Below are positions 47,816 to 62,913 of a stretch of 64,000 bases of DNA, piece by piece. The translations under genes and the position numbers were made by a program. Each line of letters opens with the position of its first letter. Positions within the stretch are counted from its first letter, which is position 1. The notes below the pieces were generated by a model, which was not told where the DNA came from, did no database searches, and was given only the letters and a program-made list of their open reading frames with translations. The stretch is taken from the NCBI RefSeq assembly GCF_019880405.1, contig NZ_CP082269.1, positions 4,194,837-4,258,836 on the forward strand. Reading direction: 5' to 3'. This DNA is from Enterobacter sp. C2. Its GTDB lineage: Bacteria; Pseudomonadota; Gammaproteobacteria; Enterobacterales; Enterobacteriaceae.

Positions 47816-49645
47816 ATGTGTGGAATTGTTGGCGCAGTTGCGCAGCGTGATATTGCTGAAATCCTTCTCGAAGGCTTACGTCGTCTCGAATACCGTGGCT
47901 ATGACTCTGCCGGTCTGGCAGTAGTCGACAGTGAAGGGCATATGACCCGCCTGCGTCGTCTCGGTAAAGTCCAGATGCTCTCTCAGGCAGCGGAAGAGCA
48001 TCCGCTGCATGGCGGAACCGGTATTGCCCATACCCGTTGGGCGACGCACGGTGAACCGTCTGAAGGCAACGCTCACCCGCATGTCTCTGAACATATTGTG
48101 GTGGTGCATAACGGCATTATTGAGAACCACGAGCCGCTGCGCGAAGAGTTAAGATCGCGCGGCTATGAATTTGTCTCCGAAACCGATACCGAAGTGATCG
48201 CTCACCTGGTGCACTGGGAGCTGGCAAAAGGCGGCTCGCTGCGTGATGCCGTTCTGCGCACTATCCCGCAGCTGCGCGGCGCGTACGGTACGGTTATCAT
48301 GGATACCCGCGATCCGAGCACCCTGCTGGCCGCCCGCTCTGGTAGCCCGCTGGTTATCGGTCTTGGCATGGGTGAAAACTTCATCGCCTCTGACCAATTG
48401 GCCCTGCTGCCAGTGACCCGCCGCTTTATCTTCCTCGAAGAGGGTGACATTGCGGAAGTGACCCGCCGTAGCGTCGTGGTGTTTGACCGTGAAGGTCAGG
48501 AAGTGAAGCGCCCGGACATCGAATCTAATCTGCAATATGACGCGGGCGATAAGGGTATTTACCGCCACTACATGCAGAAAGAGATCTACGAGCAGCCGAA
48601 CGCCATTAAAAACACCCTGACCGGGCGTATCAGCCACGGTGAGATCGATCTCAGCGAGCTGGGCGAGAAAGCCAACGAGATGCTCTCTCAGGTTGAACAT
48701 ATCCAGATCATCGCCTGCGGCACCTCCTACAACTCCGGGATGGTCTCTCGCTACTGGTTTGAATCGCTGGCCGGTATTCCGTGCGACGTGGAAATCGCCT
48801 CTGAATTCCGCTATCGTAAATCCGCCGTGCGCCGCAACAGCCTGATGATCACCCTCTCCCAGTCTGGTGAGACGGCGGACACCCTGGCCGCGCTGCGCCT
48901 CTCCAAAGAGCTGGGCTACCTCGGTTCGCTGGCGATCTGTAACGTGCCTGGCTCCTCGCTGGTGCGTGAATCCGATCTGGCGCTGATGACCAACGCTGGC
49001 ACAGAGATCGGTGTGGCGTCGACCAAAGCCTTCACCACCCAGCTCACCGTGCTGCTGATGCTGGTGGCGAAGCTGAGCCGCCTGAAGGGTCTGGATGCCT
49101 CTATCGAGCAGGATATCGTGCATGGCCTGCAGGCGCTGCCGAACCGTATCGAGCAGATGCTCTCCCAGGACAAACGTATTGAAGCGCTGGCAGAGGACTT
49201 CTCTGAGAAGCACCACGCTCTGTTCCTGGGCCGTGGCGATCAGTACCCTATCGCTCTTGAAGGCGCGCTGAAGCTGAAAGAGATCTCCTACATCCACGCG
49301 GAAGCCTACGCCGCAGGCGAGCTGAAACACGGCCCGCTGGCGCTGATTGATGCCGATATGCCAGTTATCGTTGTGGCACCTAACAACGAACTGCTGGAAA
49401 AACTGAAGTCCAATATCGAAGAAGTTCGCGCCCGTAGCGGCGTGCTCTATGTCTTCGCCGGCCAGGATTCCGGTTTCACCAGCAGCGATAACATGCACAT
49501 TATCGAGCTGCCGCACGTAGAAGAGGTGATTGCGCCGATCTTCTACACCGTGCCGCTGCAGCTGCTGGCCTACCACGTCGCGCTGATCAAAGGCACCGAC
49601 GTTGACCAGCCGCGTAACCTCGCGAAATCTGTAACCGTAGAGTAA
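47816..49645 (+). CDS. glmS: Glutamine-fructose-6-phosphate aminotransferase
   Basis: GlmS, 609 aa, makes glucosamine-6-phosphate from fructose-6-phosphate and glutamine. The N-terminal nucleophile Cys is in [12 protein letters not shown]; the glutaminase loop HTRWATHG follows. Two SIS domains (CGTSYNSGM and [19 protein letters not shown]) bind the sugar phosphate, and the tail ends [11 protein letters not shown]. It ends in an ACGTCCCG hairpin. Confidence 0.99.
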   Translation: MCGIVGAVAQRDIAEILLEGLRRLEYRGYDSAGLAVVDSEGHMTRLRRLGKVQMLSQAAEEHPLHGGTGIAHTRWATHGEPSEGNAHPHVSEHIVVVHNGIIENHEPLREELRSRGYEFVSETDTEVIAHLVHWELAKGGSLRDAVLRTIPQLRGAYGTVIMDTRDPSTLLAARSGSPLVIGLGMGENFIASDQLALLPVTRRFIFLEEGDIAEVTRRSVVVFDREGQEVKRPDIESNLQYDAGDKGIYRHYMQKEIYEQPNAIKNTLTGRISHGEIDLSELGEKANEMLSQVEHIQIIACGTSYNSGMVSRYWFESLAGIPCDVEIASEFRYRKSAVRRNSLMITLSQSGETADTLAALRLSKELGYLGSLAICNVPGSSLVRESDLALMTNAGTEIGVASTKAFTTQLTVLLMLVAKLSRLKGLDASIEQDIVHGLQALPNRIEQMLSQDKRIEALAEDFSEKHHALFLGRGDQYPIALEGALKLKEISYIHAEAYAAGELKHGPLALIDADMPVIVVAPNNELLEKLKSNIEEVRARSGVLYVFAGQDSGFTSSDNMHIIELPHVEEVIAPIFYTVPLQLLAYHVALIKGTDVDQPRNLAKSVTVE

Positions 49646-49655
49646 TGTTCCTCTT

Positions 49656-49681
49656 ACGTCCCGTCGCTACTGGCGGGACGT
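49656..49681 (+). terminator. glmS terminator-like hairpin
   Basis: The stem ACGTCCCG...CGGGACGT (49656-49681) lies 10 bp after the stop; the T-rich run is delayed, so efficiency is uncertain. Confidence 0.65.
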
Positions 49682-49739
49682 CTCTCCTCGTTGTGCTATT
49701 TTTAAACAATCCATAGACTATTTTCGGTCAAACAAGCGC

Positions 49740-50884
<1,145 letters not shown>

Positions 50885-50904
50885 CAGGATCTTTTTGACG
50901 AAGA

Positions 50905-50976
50905 TGGCGGGAGGCGTAGGCTTCCCGCCCTACGGATAAAAACTGTAGGCCCGGTAAGCGTTCGCGCCACCGGGCA
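50905..50976. repeat. Paired REP elements between pstS and pstC
   Basis: Inverted units at about 50905-50930 (GGCGGGAGGCG to TTCCCGCC) and 50945-50976 (GTAGGCCCGGTAAGCG to CACCGGGC). They sit in the 126-bp gap and should protect the upstream pstS mRNA from 3' decay, favouring excess PstS. Confidence 0.85.
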
Positions 50977-51007
50977 AATTCGTAAGACGTACATAACAGA
51001 AGAGTAA

Positions 51008-52857
<1,850 letters not shown>

Positions 52858-52904
52858 AATTTTGCGGCGTGGCTCCGGCCGCGCTCAGTTGAGGAAAAGA
52901 GTAA

Positions 52905-53678
<774 letters not shown>

Positions 53679-53691
53679 TCGGGAGAGCACC

Positions 53692-54417
53692 GTGGATAAC
53701 TTAAATCTTAATAAACATATCTCCGGCCAGTTTAACGCTGAGCTAGAGAGCATTCGCACCCAGGTGATGACCATGGGTGGGATGGTAGAGCAGCAGCTCT
53801 CTGACGCGATCACCGCCATGCACAACCAGGACAGCGAGCTGGCCAAGCGCGTTGTTGCCGGTGACCATCAGGTCAACATGATGGAAGTGGCGATCGACGA
53901 GGCCTGCGTACGCATTATTGCCAAGCGTCAGCCGACGGCGAGCGACCTGCGTCTGGTGATGGCGATCATCAAAACCATCGCCGAGCTAGAGCGCATCGGT
54001 GACGTCGCGGATAAAATCTGCCGCACCGCGCTGGAGAAGTTCTCCCAGCAGCACCAGCCGCTGCTGGTGAGCCTGGAGTCGCTGGGCCGTCACACGGTGC
54101 AGATGCTGCACGATGTGCTGGATGCCTTTGCCCGCATGGATCTTGATGAAGCGGTGCGTATCTACCGTGAAGACAAGAAGGTGGATCAGGAGTACGAAGG
54201 TATCGTGCGCCAGCTGATGACCTACATGATGGAAGACTCACGTACCATCCCAAGCGTGCTGACCGCGCTGTTCTGCGCCCGCTCTATCGAGCGTATCGGC
54301 GACCGCTGCCAGAACATCTGCGAGTACATCTTCTACTTCGTGAAGGGGCAGGATTTCCGCCACGTTGGCGGCGACGAGCTGGACAAGCTGCTTGCCGGGA
54401 AAGATCCGAAAGAGTAA
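53692..54417 (+). CDS. phoU: Phosphate signalling protein PhoU
   Basis: PhoU, 241 aa, links Pst transport to PhoR and represses the Pho regulon. Start is GTG 53692 (D-N-L-N-L-N-K-H after the initiator), 6 nt behind GGGAGA; the upstream open frame overlaps pstB. Two PhoU helical repeats with the metal motifs [12 protein letters not shown] and [12 protein letters not shown] are intact. Confidence 0.98.
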   Translation: MDNLNLNKHISGQFNAELESIRTQVMTMGGMVEQQLSDAITAMHNQDSELAKRVVAGDHQVNMMEVAIDEACVRIIAKRQPTASDLRLVMAIIKTIAELERIGDVADKICRTALEKFSQQHQPLLVSLESLGRHTVQMLHDVLDAFARMDLDEAVRIYREDKKVDQEYEGIVRQLMTYMMEDSRTIPSVLTALFCARSIERIGDRCQNICEYIFYFVKGQDFRHVGGDELDKLLAGKDPKE

Positions 54418-54430
54418 TCCTGTCATCTCA

Positions 54431-54460
54431 TAATAACGCCAGTATTCACTGGCGTTATTA
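54431..54460 (+). terminator. pst operon terminator
   Basis: A perfect 13-bp stem TAATAACGCCAGT-ATTC-ACTGGCGTTATTA lies 13 bp after the phoU stop. The AT-rich outer stem reads UUAUUA on the 3' side. Confidence 0.85.
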
Positions 54461-54515
54461 TCTCTAACGCAATCACAATCACATTATTCTTCTCCATCCG
54501 TTGCCTGTCGTCTGA

Positions 54516-55730
<1,215 letters not shown>

Positions 55731-55765
55731 GGATGCTACCCTCCCCACATCGGGGAGGGCATTGA

Positions 55766-56431
55766 CTATTGGGTAATATTCCACCCACGCGCGTTCCACA
55801 ATTCCGGCAGCTGCGATAACTCGGTAAAGGTGGTCACCTTCGGATGATCGATCGGCTTGTTGTGCGGATCGGCGCAGAAGTAGAACACCTCCATCCCGGC
55901 ATCAATCCCTGACTGCGCCCCTGCTGCAGAGTCATCCACCAGAATGCACTTTGTTGGATCCACGTCCAGCGCGCTGGCGGCATGGAACATCAGGGCCGGA
56001 TCCGGCTTCCAGCGCTGAATATCGTAGCCGCTGAACAGCAGATCGGGGAAATAGTGCAGCATCCCGAGCTTGCCAAGCGAGTGCTGCATTTTGCTCACCG
56101 GACCGTTTGATACCACACACATCGGCACGCTGACGGATGCCAGCAGCGCATCTGCCCCGGCAATCATCTCCAGCTCGGCATCGAACAGGCGTGCGACCTC
56201 GGCGCGGTAGATCGGCTCCAGCTCTGATTTTTCCAGGTTTACACCGTGCTCGGCGTTAATAATGTCGATAATTTCGTAGAGTTTAACGCCCTTAAAGCGC
56301 TTAAAAACCTCCGCCAGATCGAGCGTAATACCAAACTGCGCGAACATATGCACGTACGCGCGGGAACAGATCACCTCGCTGTCGACCAGCGTGCCATCAC
56401 AGTCGAAAAAAATCGCTTCTATTTGGGACAT
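55766..56431 (-). CDS. yieH: 6-phosphogluconate phosphatase YieH (HAD family)
   Basis: A 221-aa HAD hydrolase, subfamily IA. Motif I IFFDCDGTLVDSE contains the nucleophile Asp; motif II is CVVSNGP; motif III/IV KPDPALMFHAA and CILVDDSAAGAQSG. In E. coli YieH dephosphorylates 6-phosphogluconate in vitro. It is divergent from adeP. Confidence 0.95.
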   Translation of the reverse strand: MSQIEAIFFDCDGTLVDSEVICSRAYVHMFAQFGITLDLAEVFKRFKGVKLYEIIDIINAEHGVNLEKSELEPIYRAEVARLFDAELEMIAGADALLASVSVPMCVVSNGPVSKMQHSLGKLGMLHYFPDLLFSGYDIQRWKPDPALMFHAASALDVDPTKCILVDDSAAGAQSGIDAGMEVFYFCADPHNKPIDHPKVTTFTELSQLPELWNARGWNITQ

Positions 56432-56501
56432 GCCGTTTCCTGTTTTATTACAAGTTTAACGTTTACTTGCGGCAGATTCCTCCGCGCAATCGATGCCGTA
56501 T

Positions 56502-56517
56502 AAGCAAACGCAATGAA
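56502..56517 (+). promoter_or_regulatory. Possible PurR site upstream of adeP
   Basis: AAGCAAACG (56502-56510) matches the left half of the PurR consensus; the right half is poor. PurR control of adeP is known in E. coli. A TATAGGAT at about 56558 may be the -10. Confidence 0.4.
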
Positions 56518-56600
56518 AAAAAGTGTGTGATAACCGTCAATATTGTCGCATTTTGGTATAGGATAGCGACGAATTTTCCTTCCCTGTTCGGAAATAGATA

Positions 56601-57938
56601 ATGAGCCAACAACACACTACCCAGGCCGCGGGCCAGGGGTTGCTCGACCGCGTGTTTAAACTGCGCGAGCATGGCACCACGGCACGCACCGAGGTGATCG
56701 CCGGTTTTACCACCTTCCTGACGATGGTGTATATCGTCTTTGTTAACCCACAGATTCTGGGTGTTGCTGGCATGGATACCAGCGCGGTATTCGTTACCAC
56801 CTGTCTGATCGCCGCCTTTGGCAGCATTCTGATGGGGCTATTCGCTAACCTGCCGGTAGCGCTTGCGCCTGCGATGGGTCTGAACGCCTTCTTCGCCTTT
56901 GTGGTCGTTGGTGCAATGGGCCTGCCGTGGCAGGTCGGAATGGGGGCCATCTTCTGGGGCGCTATTGGCCTGCTGCTGCTGACCATCTTCCGCGTCCGCT
57001 ACTGGATGATTGCTAACATCCCGGTGAGCCTGCGCGTTGGCATCACCAGCGGTATCGGCCTGTTCATCGGCATGATGGGTTTGAAAAACGCTGGCGTGAT
57101 CGTGGCGAACCCGGAGACGCTGGTGACCATCGGCAACCTGACTTCCCATAGCGTGCTGCTGGGCGTGCTGGGCTTCTTTATCATCGCCATTCTGGCCTCG
57201 CGTAACGTTCACGCGGCAGTGTTGGTCTCTATCGTGGTGACCACCCTGCTGGGCTGGTGGCTGGGCGATGTGCACTACAGCGGGATTGTCTCCGCGCCGC
57301 CGAGCGTGACCAGCGTTGTCGGCCACGTTGATCTTGCCGGCTCGTTTAACCTTGGCCTCGCGGGCGTGATCTTCTCGTTTATGCTGGTCAACCTGTTCGA
57401 CTCCTCCGGAACCCTGATTGGCGTCACCGATAAGGCCGGTCTGGCAGATGAGAAGGGTAAGTTCCCACGTATGAAGCAGGCTCTGTTTGTTGACAGCGTC
57501 TCCTCCGTAGCGGGCTCCTTTATCGGCACCTCGTCGGTCACTGCCTATATCGAATCCTCTTCCGGCGTCTCCGTCGGCGGGCGCACGGGTCTCACCGCCG
57601 TCGTGGTAGGCGTGCTGTTCCTGCTGGTGATTTTCCTGTCGCCGCTGGCCGGGATGGTACCGCCGTATGCCGCTGCGGGTGCGCTGATCTACGTTGGCGT
57701 GCTGATGACCTCCAGCCTCTCCCGCGTGAAGTGGGACGATCTGACCGAAGCCGTGCCGGCGTTTATCACCGCTGTGATGATGCCGTTCAGCTTCTCGATT
57801 ACCGAAGGTATTGCGCTGGGCTTCATCTCCTACTGCATCATGAAGATTGGTACTGGACGCTTCCGCGACCTTAGCCCTTGCGTGATTATTGTTGCGCTGC
57901 TGTTTGTGTTGAAGATTGTGTTTATCGACGCGCATTAA
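56601..57938 (+). CDS. adeP: High-affinity adenine permease AdeP (PurP/YieG)
   Basis: A 445-aa adenine:H+ symporter of the AzgA-like NCS2 group, with about 13-14 membrane segments. N-terminal EVIAGFTTFLTMVYIVFVNP, PAMGLNAFFAF and the ESSSGVSVGGRTGLTA region are family signatures. Length equals E. coli AdeP. Confidence 0.98.
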   Translation: MSQQHTTQAAGQGLLDRVFKLREHGTTARTEVIAGFTTFLTMVYIVFVNPQILGVAGMDTSAVFVTTCLIAAFGSILMGLFANLPVALAPAMGLNAFFAFVVVGAMGLPWQVGMGAIFWGAIGLLLLTIFRVRYWMIANIPVSLRVGITSGIGLFIGMMGLKNAGVIVANPETLVTIGNLTSHSVLLGVLGFFIIAILASRNVHAAVLVSIVVTTLLGWWLGDVHYSGIVSAPPSVTSVVGHVDLAGSFNLGLAGVIFSFMLVNLFDSSGTLIGVTDKAGLADEKGKFPRMKQALFVDSVSSVAGSFIGTSSVTAYIESSSGVSVGGRTGLTAVVVGVLFLLVIFLSPLAGMVPPYAAAGALIYVGVLMTSSLSRVKWDDLTEAVPAFITAVMMPFSFSITEGIALGFISYCIMKIGTGRFRDLSPCVIIVALLFVLKIVFIDAH

Positions 57939-57951
57939 CAGCGAAAAACAG

Positions 57952-57983
57952 GCCCGGCAGGCTCTTAGCTGCCGGGCTTTTTT
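57952..57983. terminator. adeP/chrR shared terminator
   Basis: The stem GCCCGGCAG-8 nt-CTGCCGGGC is followed by seven T on the plus strand and TTTTTCGC on the minus side, so it can serve both convergent genes. Confidence 0.85.
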
Positions 57984-58549
57984 TATGCCCTGACTTTCTT
58001 GATGTAATCACCAAACGCCGTCAGCTGGCCGGTCAGATGGTCCAGCGTGCTCTGATCGATAACCTCGCCCGTCTGCGGATCCACCTTGTTCTGGATCACC
58101 CCGCCCATAAACTCCGGCTTGTTCATCACCATCGCGTCGAGGAACACCAGAATCTGTCGCAGATGATACTGGCAGCGCGCGCCGCCGATAGCGCCCATTG
58201 AGCTGGTCTGGATTAGCACCGGCTTACCGGCCAGCGGCTGCGCGGGCAGGCGTGACAGCCAGTCAATGGCGTTCTTCAGGCCGCCCGGTACGGAGTAGTT
58301 ATATTCCGGCGTCACAATCACCACGCCGTCAGCGTTGCGGATCTGCTCGGCAATGGCCTCAACGCTCTGCGGGAAACCCTCTTCCTGCTGGATATCGGCG
58401 TCATACAGCGGAATATCGGCAATAGTCGGCAGCGGCGCAACCGTCATGCCTTCCGGCGCGATTTTCGGCAGCGTACGGGCCACCATTGCATTAAATGAGC
58501 CTTTACGCAGGCTGCCAAGTAACGTAACGACGTGCAGTGAATCAGACAT
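57983..58549 (-). CDS. chrR: NADPH-dependent quinone/chromate reductase ChrR (YieF)
   Basis: A 188-aa flavodoxin-fold FMN reductase that reduces quinones and, in vitro, chromate. FMN-binding TLLGSLRKGSFNAMVA and PEYNYSVPGGLKNAIDWLSR are intact. AAGGAG lies upstream of the ATG. It follows yieE on the same strand. Confidence 0.97.
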   Translation of the reverse strand: MSDSLHVVTLLGSLRKGSFNAMVARTLPKIAPEGMTVAPLPTIADIPLYDADIQQEEGFPQSVEAIAEQIRNADGVVIVTPEYNYSVPGGLKNAIDWLSRLPAQPLAGKPVLIQTSSMGAIGGARCQYHLRQILVFLDAMVMNKPEFMGGVIQNKVDPQTGEVIDQSTLDHLTGQLTAFGDYIKKVRA

Positions 58550-58583
58550 CTTTACTCCTTACCGGTAAATGTAGTGAAGCGAG

Positions 58584-59309
58584 TTACGCAGGCAGGCTGG
58601 TAAAACGCATCAGGCGGGTAGCGGGATTGTTCGCTCGGGTTTGAATATCTGACAAGCCGCGCCACCCCCGCTTCGTATCAAACTCCCAAATCTTGAGGCT
58701 TTCAATGGCGGGCGAAACCGCCACGGACCAGATTAGCACGTCCTCCGCGTCGCAGAGCACCTCAATCGGTGCAAGCTGCGCTGCACGCAGCTTGCCGGAT
58801 CCTGGCAGCAGCTGCAGAAAGCCTGGCGCGTCCTGAGTCTGACCGGCCATCTTCAGCACGCTCTGCCGCAGGGTCACGAGCTGCGACTGAGCCTCGTTGG
58901 GATCGCTCTGGTTATTGATCCACAGCCTTTCGTTGCTGGAAAAAACTAGCTGTTCCTGGGCGTGAGGGCTGTGAAAACCGCGCGTCGCTCGCTGTAACGC
59001 CATATTCAGACCGCACAGACCGCTGGTAGCGATCGCAACGCCGACCATGTTTCCGACATAGGCCAATGAAAAATGGGGCAGGCTGCGATCGGCAAAGACC
59101 GGGCGGCCATTGGACTGGATGATGATTTCAGGCAGCTCGCTTAACCCGTAGAGCATAAATACCAGCTCGGCGAGCAGGGCGCGGGAGGCTAAGTAGCGGG
59201 TACGGTGGTGTTCCGGCAGCGCCCGGGCCCGATCGTGACAGGACGAGGGCAGGCGGACGGAGACCAGCTGTCCATCGGTAAGGATCCCTCTTGCAAAATG
59301 TGTCGCCAT
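58584..59309 (-). CDS. yieE: YieE, phosphopantetheinyl-transferase-like protein
   Basis: A 241-aa member of the Sfp-type 4'-phosphopantetheinyl transferase family, in the same place as E. coli yieE, next to chrR. The N-terminal RTRYLASRALLAELVFMLYG and FSLAYVGNMVGVAI fit the fold. The usual Mg-binding GxDxE motif here reads GLNMALQ, with Asn and Ala in place of Asp and Glu, and no clear W-KE-K motif is seen. The enzyme may be inactive or changed. A biological partner is not known. Confidence 0.85.
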   Translation of the reverse strand: MATHFARGILTDGQLVSVRLPSSCHDRARALPEHHRTRYLASRALLAELVFMLYGLSELPEIIIQSNGRPVFADRSLPHFSLAYVGNMVGVAIATSGLCGLNMALQRATRGFHSPHAQEQLVFSSNERLWINNQSDPNEAQSQLVTLRQSVLKMAGQTQDAPGFLQLLPGSGKLRAAQLAPIEVLCDAEDVLIWSVAVSPAIESLKIWEFDTKRGWRGLSDIQTRANNPATRLMRFTSLPA

Positions 59310-59451
59310 TTTTCACTCCATGATAATGGTTAGCCCGCTCGCAACGGTAGAAGCAGTATGTCGTATTGTGTGCAGGTTTTAACACGGATAAAAGGGGGTA
59401 AAAAGCACTCTGCGGGACTTTTACAATTCGGGGTGATTTTTGGCTGTTTGT

Positions 59452-59530
59452 TGCCCGGCGGCGCTCCGCGTACACGGGCTTGGGGTCAGGCTGGTTTGGT
59501 AGGCCGGGCAAGCGGAGCGCTGCCCGGCGT
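59452..59530. repeat. Paired REP elements between mnmE and yieE
   Basis: Units at about 59452-59478 (TGCCCGGCGGCGCTCCGCG) and 59499-59530 (TAGGCCGGGCAAGCGGAGCG to TGCCCGGCG). In E. coli tnaCAB, mdtL and yidZ lie in this interval; here only 228 bp separate mnmE and yieE. Confidence 0.8.
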
Positions 59531-59537
59531 TTAGCAC

Positions 59538-60902
59538 TTACTTCCCGATACAGAAGCTTGAGAAGATCCGTCCTAACAGGTCGTCGGAGGTAAACTCGCC
59601 GGTGATCTCGCTCAGGCTTTGCTGGGCGAGGCGCAGCTCTTCCGCCAGCAGCTCGCCTGCCCACGCGCCGAGCAGCTGGGCTTTGCCCTGCTGCAGGTGC
59701 TCTGCCGCCAGCTCCAGCGCCTGCAGATGGCGGCGACGGGCCAGGAAGCCACCCTCCATCTGCGTATCAAAGCCCATGCTCTGCTTAAGATGGTTACGCA
59801 GCACGTCAATGCCTTCGCCGGTGTAGGCGGAGAGGCGGACAAGTGAGTGACCATTCACCTCGCTGAGCCCCAGCGTCTCGCCGGTCAGATCGGCTTTATT
59901 ACGTACCACGGTGATCGGCAGCTTCGCGGGCAGGCGGGCGATAAAGTCCGGCCAGATATCGGCCGGATCTACGGCATCGGTGGTGGTGCCATCGACCATA
60001 AACAGTACCCGGTCGGCCTGCTCGATCTCCTGCCAGGCGCGCTCAATGCCGATGCGCTCGACTTCGTCACTGGCATCGCGCAGCCCGGCAGTATCGATGA
60101 TATGCAGCGGCATGCCGTCAATATGGATATGCTCGCGCAGCACGTCACGGGTGGTGCCGGCAATATCGGTCACGATAGCCGCCTCGCGCCCGGCCAGGGC
60201 GTTCAGCAGGCTCGATTTCCCGGCGTTCGGGCGACCAGCGATAACCACCTTCATCCCTTCACGCAGCAGGCTGCCCTGGCGCGCTTCCGCCCGTACGGCA
60301 TCGAGATCGGCCATCACACCGTTAAGCTGCGCTTCGATTTTGCCATCGGAGAGGAAGTCGATCTCCTCGTCGGGAAAATCAATCGCAGCCTCTACGTAGA
60401 TCCGCAGGTGAGTGAGTGCTTCCACCAGATGATTAACACGGGCAGAGAAGGCACCCTGAAGCGAGTTCAGCGCCGAGCGTGCGGCCTGTTCCGAGCTGGC
60501 GTCGATTAGGTCAGCAATCGCTTCGGCCTGGGCCAGGTCCAGCTTGTCGTTGAGAAACGCGCGCTCGGAAAACTCGCCGGGACGGGCGATGCGCAGGCCG
60601 GGCAGGGTCAGGATGCGCTTTAACAGCAGGTCGAGGATCACCGGCCCGCCGTGTCCCTGCAGCTCCAGTACGTCTTCGCCGGTAAAGGAGTTCGGGCCGG
60701 GGAACCACAGGGCGATGCCCTGATCCAGCGCCGTGCCGTCCGCGTCGTTAAACGGCAGGTAGTCGGCGTAGCGCGGTTTCGGCAGCTTGCCCAGCAGGGC
60801 CTGCGCGACGTCGCGGGCCTTGTGACCAGAGATACGCAGAATGCCCACACCACCGCGTCCCGGTGGGGTTGCCTGGGCGACGATAGTGTCGTTATGGCTC
60901 AT
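59538..60902 (-). CDS. mnmE: tRNA modification GTPase MnmE (TrmE)
   Basis: MnmE, 454 aa, works with MnmG to modify U34. The N-terminal folate-binding domain begins [20 protein letters not shown]; the G domain has G1 [12 protein letters not shown]3 DTAGLRD and G4 NKAD; the C-terminal catalytic Cys is in the final FCIGK. Its start is 20 nt after the yidC terminator hairpin. Confidence 0.99.
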   Translation of the reverse strand: MSHNDTIVAQATPPGRGGVGILRISGHKARDVAQALLGKLPKPRYADYLPFNDADGTALDQGIALWFPGPNSFTGEDVLELQGHGGPVILDLLLKRILTLPGLRIARPGEFSERAFLNDKLDLAQAEAIADLIDASSEQAARSALNSLQGAFSARVNHLVEALTHLRIYVEAAIDFPDEEIDFLSDGKIEAQLNGVMADLDAVRAEARQGSLLREGMKVVIAGRPNAGKSSLLNALAGREAAIVTDIAGTTRDVLREHIHIDGMPLHIIDTAGLRDASDEVERIGIERAWQEIEQADRVLFMVDGTTTDAVDPADIWPDFIARLPAKLPITVVRNKADLTGETLGLSEVNGHSLVRLSAYTGEGIDVLRNHLKQSMGFDTQMEGGFLARRRHLQALELAAEHLQQGKAQLLGAWAGELLAEELRLAQQSLSEITGEFTSDDLLGRIFSSFCIGK

Positions 60903-60921
60903 GATATGTCTCTATTGTTAC

Positions 60922-60950
60922 CAATAAAAAGGGCGGTCATCTGACCGCCC
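60922..60950 (-). terminator. Terminator hairpin between yidC and mnmE
   Basis: On the minus strand GGGCGGTCA-GA-TGACCGCCC is followed by TTTTTATT. It ends 20 nt before the mnmE ATG. Confidence 0.85.
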
Positions 60951-60967
60951 TCTCTGTACTTTCCTTT

Positions 60968-60997
60968 GCCGGGTGGCGCTGTGCTAACCCGGCCTAC
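60968..60997. repeat. REP element after yidC
   Basis: A palindromic unit GCCGGGTGGCGC to TAACCCGGCCTAC lies 9 bp beyond the yidC stop. Confidence 0.8.
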
Positions 60998-61006
60998 AGC
61001 TTACGA

Positions 61007-62653
61007 TTAGGAGCTTTTCTTCTCGCGGCTATGCAGGCCACGCTTCTCCAGACCGCGGTAGATCAGCTGCTGCTGCAGAATGGTCACCAGGTTGCTGACG
61101 ATATAGTACAGCACCAGACCAGACGGGAACCACAGGAAGAAGACCGTAAAGATGACCGGCATAAAGGTCATGATCTTCTGCTGCATCGGGTCGGTCACGG
61201 TGGTCGGCGACATCTTCTGGATGAAGAACATCGTCACGCCCATCAGGATCGGCAGGATGTAGTACGGGTCCTGTGCAGACAAGTCATGGATCCACAGGGC
61301 GAACGGCGCATGGCGCAGCTCAATGGAGCCCATCAGCATGTAGTACAGCGCAAGGAAGATAGGCATCTGGATAACCAGCGGTAAGCAGCCGCCCAGCGGG
61401 TTAACCTTCTCAGCTTTATACAGGGCCATCATCTCCTGGCTCTGACGCTGTTTATCATCGCCCAGACGCTCACGCATGGCCTGAATCTTAGGCTGCAGCA
61501 TACGCATCTTCGCCATGGAGGTGTACTGCGCTTTGGTCAGCGGGTACATGATGCCACGAACGATAAAGGTGATGATGATGATTGAGAAGCCCCAGTTACC
61601 CAGGAAGCTGTGGATCCACTTCAGCAGCTTGAACAGTGGCTGAGAGATAAACCACAGCCAGCCGTAGTCTACGGTCAGGTCCAGATGCGGCGCAACGGCA
61701 GCCATCTTGTCCTGAATTTCCGGGCCGACCCACAGGGTGCTGGTCAGCGCGGCGGTCTGGCCAGGCTGTACCACTACCGGTGCAGATTTGTAGCCAATAG
61801 CGGCCACGCCGTTGCCCAGGTTGCTGGTGTAGAAGTTGTTCGCGACGTCGCTGCGCGGGATCCATGCGGTGGCAAAGTACTGCTGCAGCATGGCGACCCA
61901 GCCGCCGTTAGAGGTCACGTTCAGGTTCTCGTTGTCGGCGATAGTATCGAATTTATATTTTTCGTACTTCTCGTCCGGCGTAGAGTAGGCCGCACCGCGG
62001 AAGGTATGCAGCGCAAAGTTGCTGCTGCCGGTGTCGCGATGGGCTGGCAGATTGATGGATTGCTTCAGCTGGCCGAAGGTCGCGATCTCCAGCGGCTTCG
62101 CGCTGCTGTTCGCCACGTTGTAGCCCACGTTCACCGCATACTCACCGCGTTTCAGAGTAAAGGTTTTGGTGAAGGTGTTGCCTGCGGCGTCGGTGTAGGT
62201 CAGCGGGATCGCCAGTTCGTTCTGGCCTTCGGCCATCACAAAGGTATCGCTGTTAACGTTATACAGCGGACGCGCGCCGTTTGCCGGGTTATCCGGGCCG
62301 TCGCGACCGGTCAGGCCGCTCTGTGCCTGATAGATGAACTCAGGCGTGGTTTCCAGCAGCTGGAACGGCTCGGTAGACTTCAGCTCTTTCGGGTAGCCCA
62401 ACAGCAGCGCCTGCTCAACATCACCACCACGGGTGTTGATAACAAGCTCCAGCACGTCGGTCTTAACGGTAATGAGTTTCCCCTGGCCACTGGCCGGTAC
62501 GCCCTGGTCTGCGGCACTACCCGCTGCGGTGGTCGTAGTCTGCGTGGTCTGCTGCGTCTGAGGCTGAGGATTTTTATCCTGCTCCCAGGCTTGCCAGATC
62601 ATGAAAGACACGAACAACAAAGCGATGACAAAAAGATTGCGTTGCGAATCCAT
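61007..62653 (-). CDS. yidC: Membrane protein insertase YidC
   Basis: YidC, 548 aa, inserts and folds inner-membrane proteins, with or without SecYEG. One N-terminal membrane helix ([18 protein letters not shown]) precedes the large periplasmic P1 domain (about 60-340) and five C-terminal helices. The conserved groove Arg is in [19 protein letters not shown]. It follows yidD by 2 bp. Confidence 0.99.
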   Translation of the reverse strand: MDSQRNLFVIALLFVSFMIWQAWEQDKNPQPQTQQTTQTTTTAAGSAADQGVPASGQGKLITVKTDVLELVINTRGGDVEQALLLGYPKELKSTEPFQLLETTPEFIYQAQSGLTGRDGPDNPANGARPLYNVNSDTFVMAEGQNELAIPLTYTDAAGNTFTKTFTLKRGEYAVNVGYNVANSSAKPLEIATFGQLKQSINLPAHRDTGSSNFALHTFRGAAYSTPDEKYEKYKFDTIADNENLNVTSNGGWVAMLQQYFATAWIPRSDVANNFYTSNLGNGVAAIGYKSAPVVVQPGQTAALTSTLWVGPEIQDKMAAVAPHLDLTVDYGWLWFISQPLFKLLKWIHSFLGNWGFSIIIITFIVRGIMYPLTKAQYTSMAKMRMLQPKIQAMRERLGDDKQRQSQEMMALYKAEKVNPLGGCLPLVIQMPIFLALYYMLMGSIELRHAPFALWIHDLSAQDPYYILPILMGVTMFFIQKMSPTTVTDPMQQKIMTFMPVIFTVFFLWFPSGLVLYYIVSNLVTILQQQLIYRGLEKRGLHSREKKSS

Positions 62654-62655
62654 CG

Positions 62656-62913
62656 TTAGTGTTCTCTGGTATTAAAAGGTCCTGGCGGGACGGGGTCGTC
62701 GCCACCCGGGTGTAAAGGGTGGCATTTTAATACGCGTTTCACCGTCAACCAACTGCCTTTTATCACTCCGAACCTGCGCAATGCCTCAATTCCATATTGC
62801 GAACAGGTCGGTGTGAAACGACAGTGCGGCCCAAGCAGCGGACTGATCAGGCGCTGATAACCCCGAATGAGGGTTATCAGGAGCCGTGAGCCAGGCGACA
62901 GTGGCGGCGCCAT
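62656..62913 (-). CDS. yidD: Membrane protein insertion efficiency factor YidD
   Basis: YidD, 85 aa, is a membrane-associated amphipathic protein that aids YidC. The conserved [20 protein letters not shown] and [13 protein letters not shown] are present. It overlaps rnpA by 37 nt. Confidence 0.98.
   Translation of the reverse strand: MAPPLSPGSRLLITLIRGYQRLISPLLGPHCRFTPTCSQYGIEALRRFGVIKGSWLTVKRVLKCHPLHPGGDDPVPPGPFNTREH

Noticed and set aside
58584..58680. A frameshift explaining YieE's altered motifs
   Set aside because: The frame is continuous over 241 codons with family-like sequence on both sides, so the changes are substitutions.
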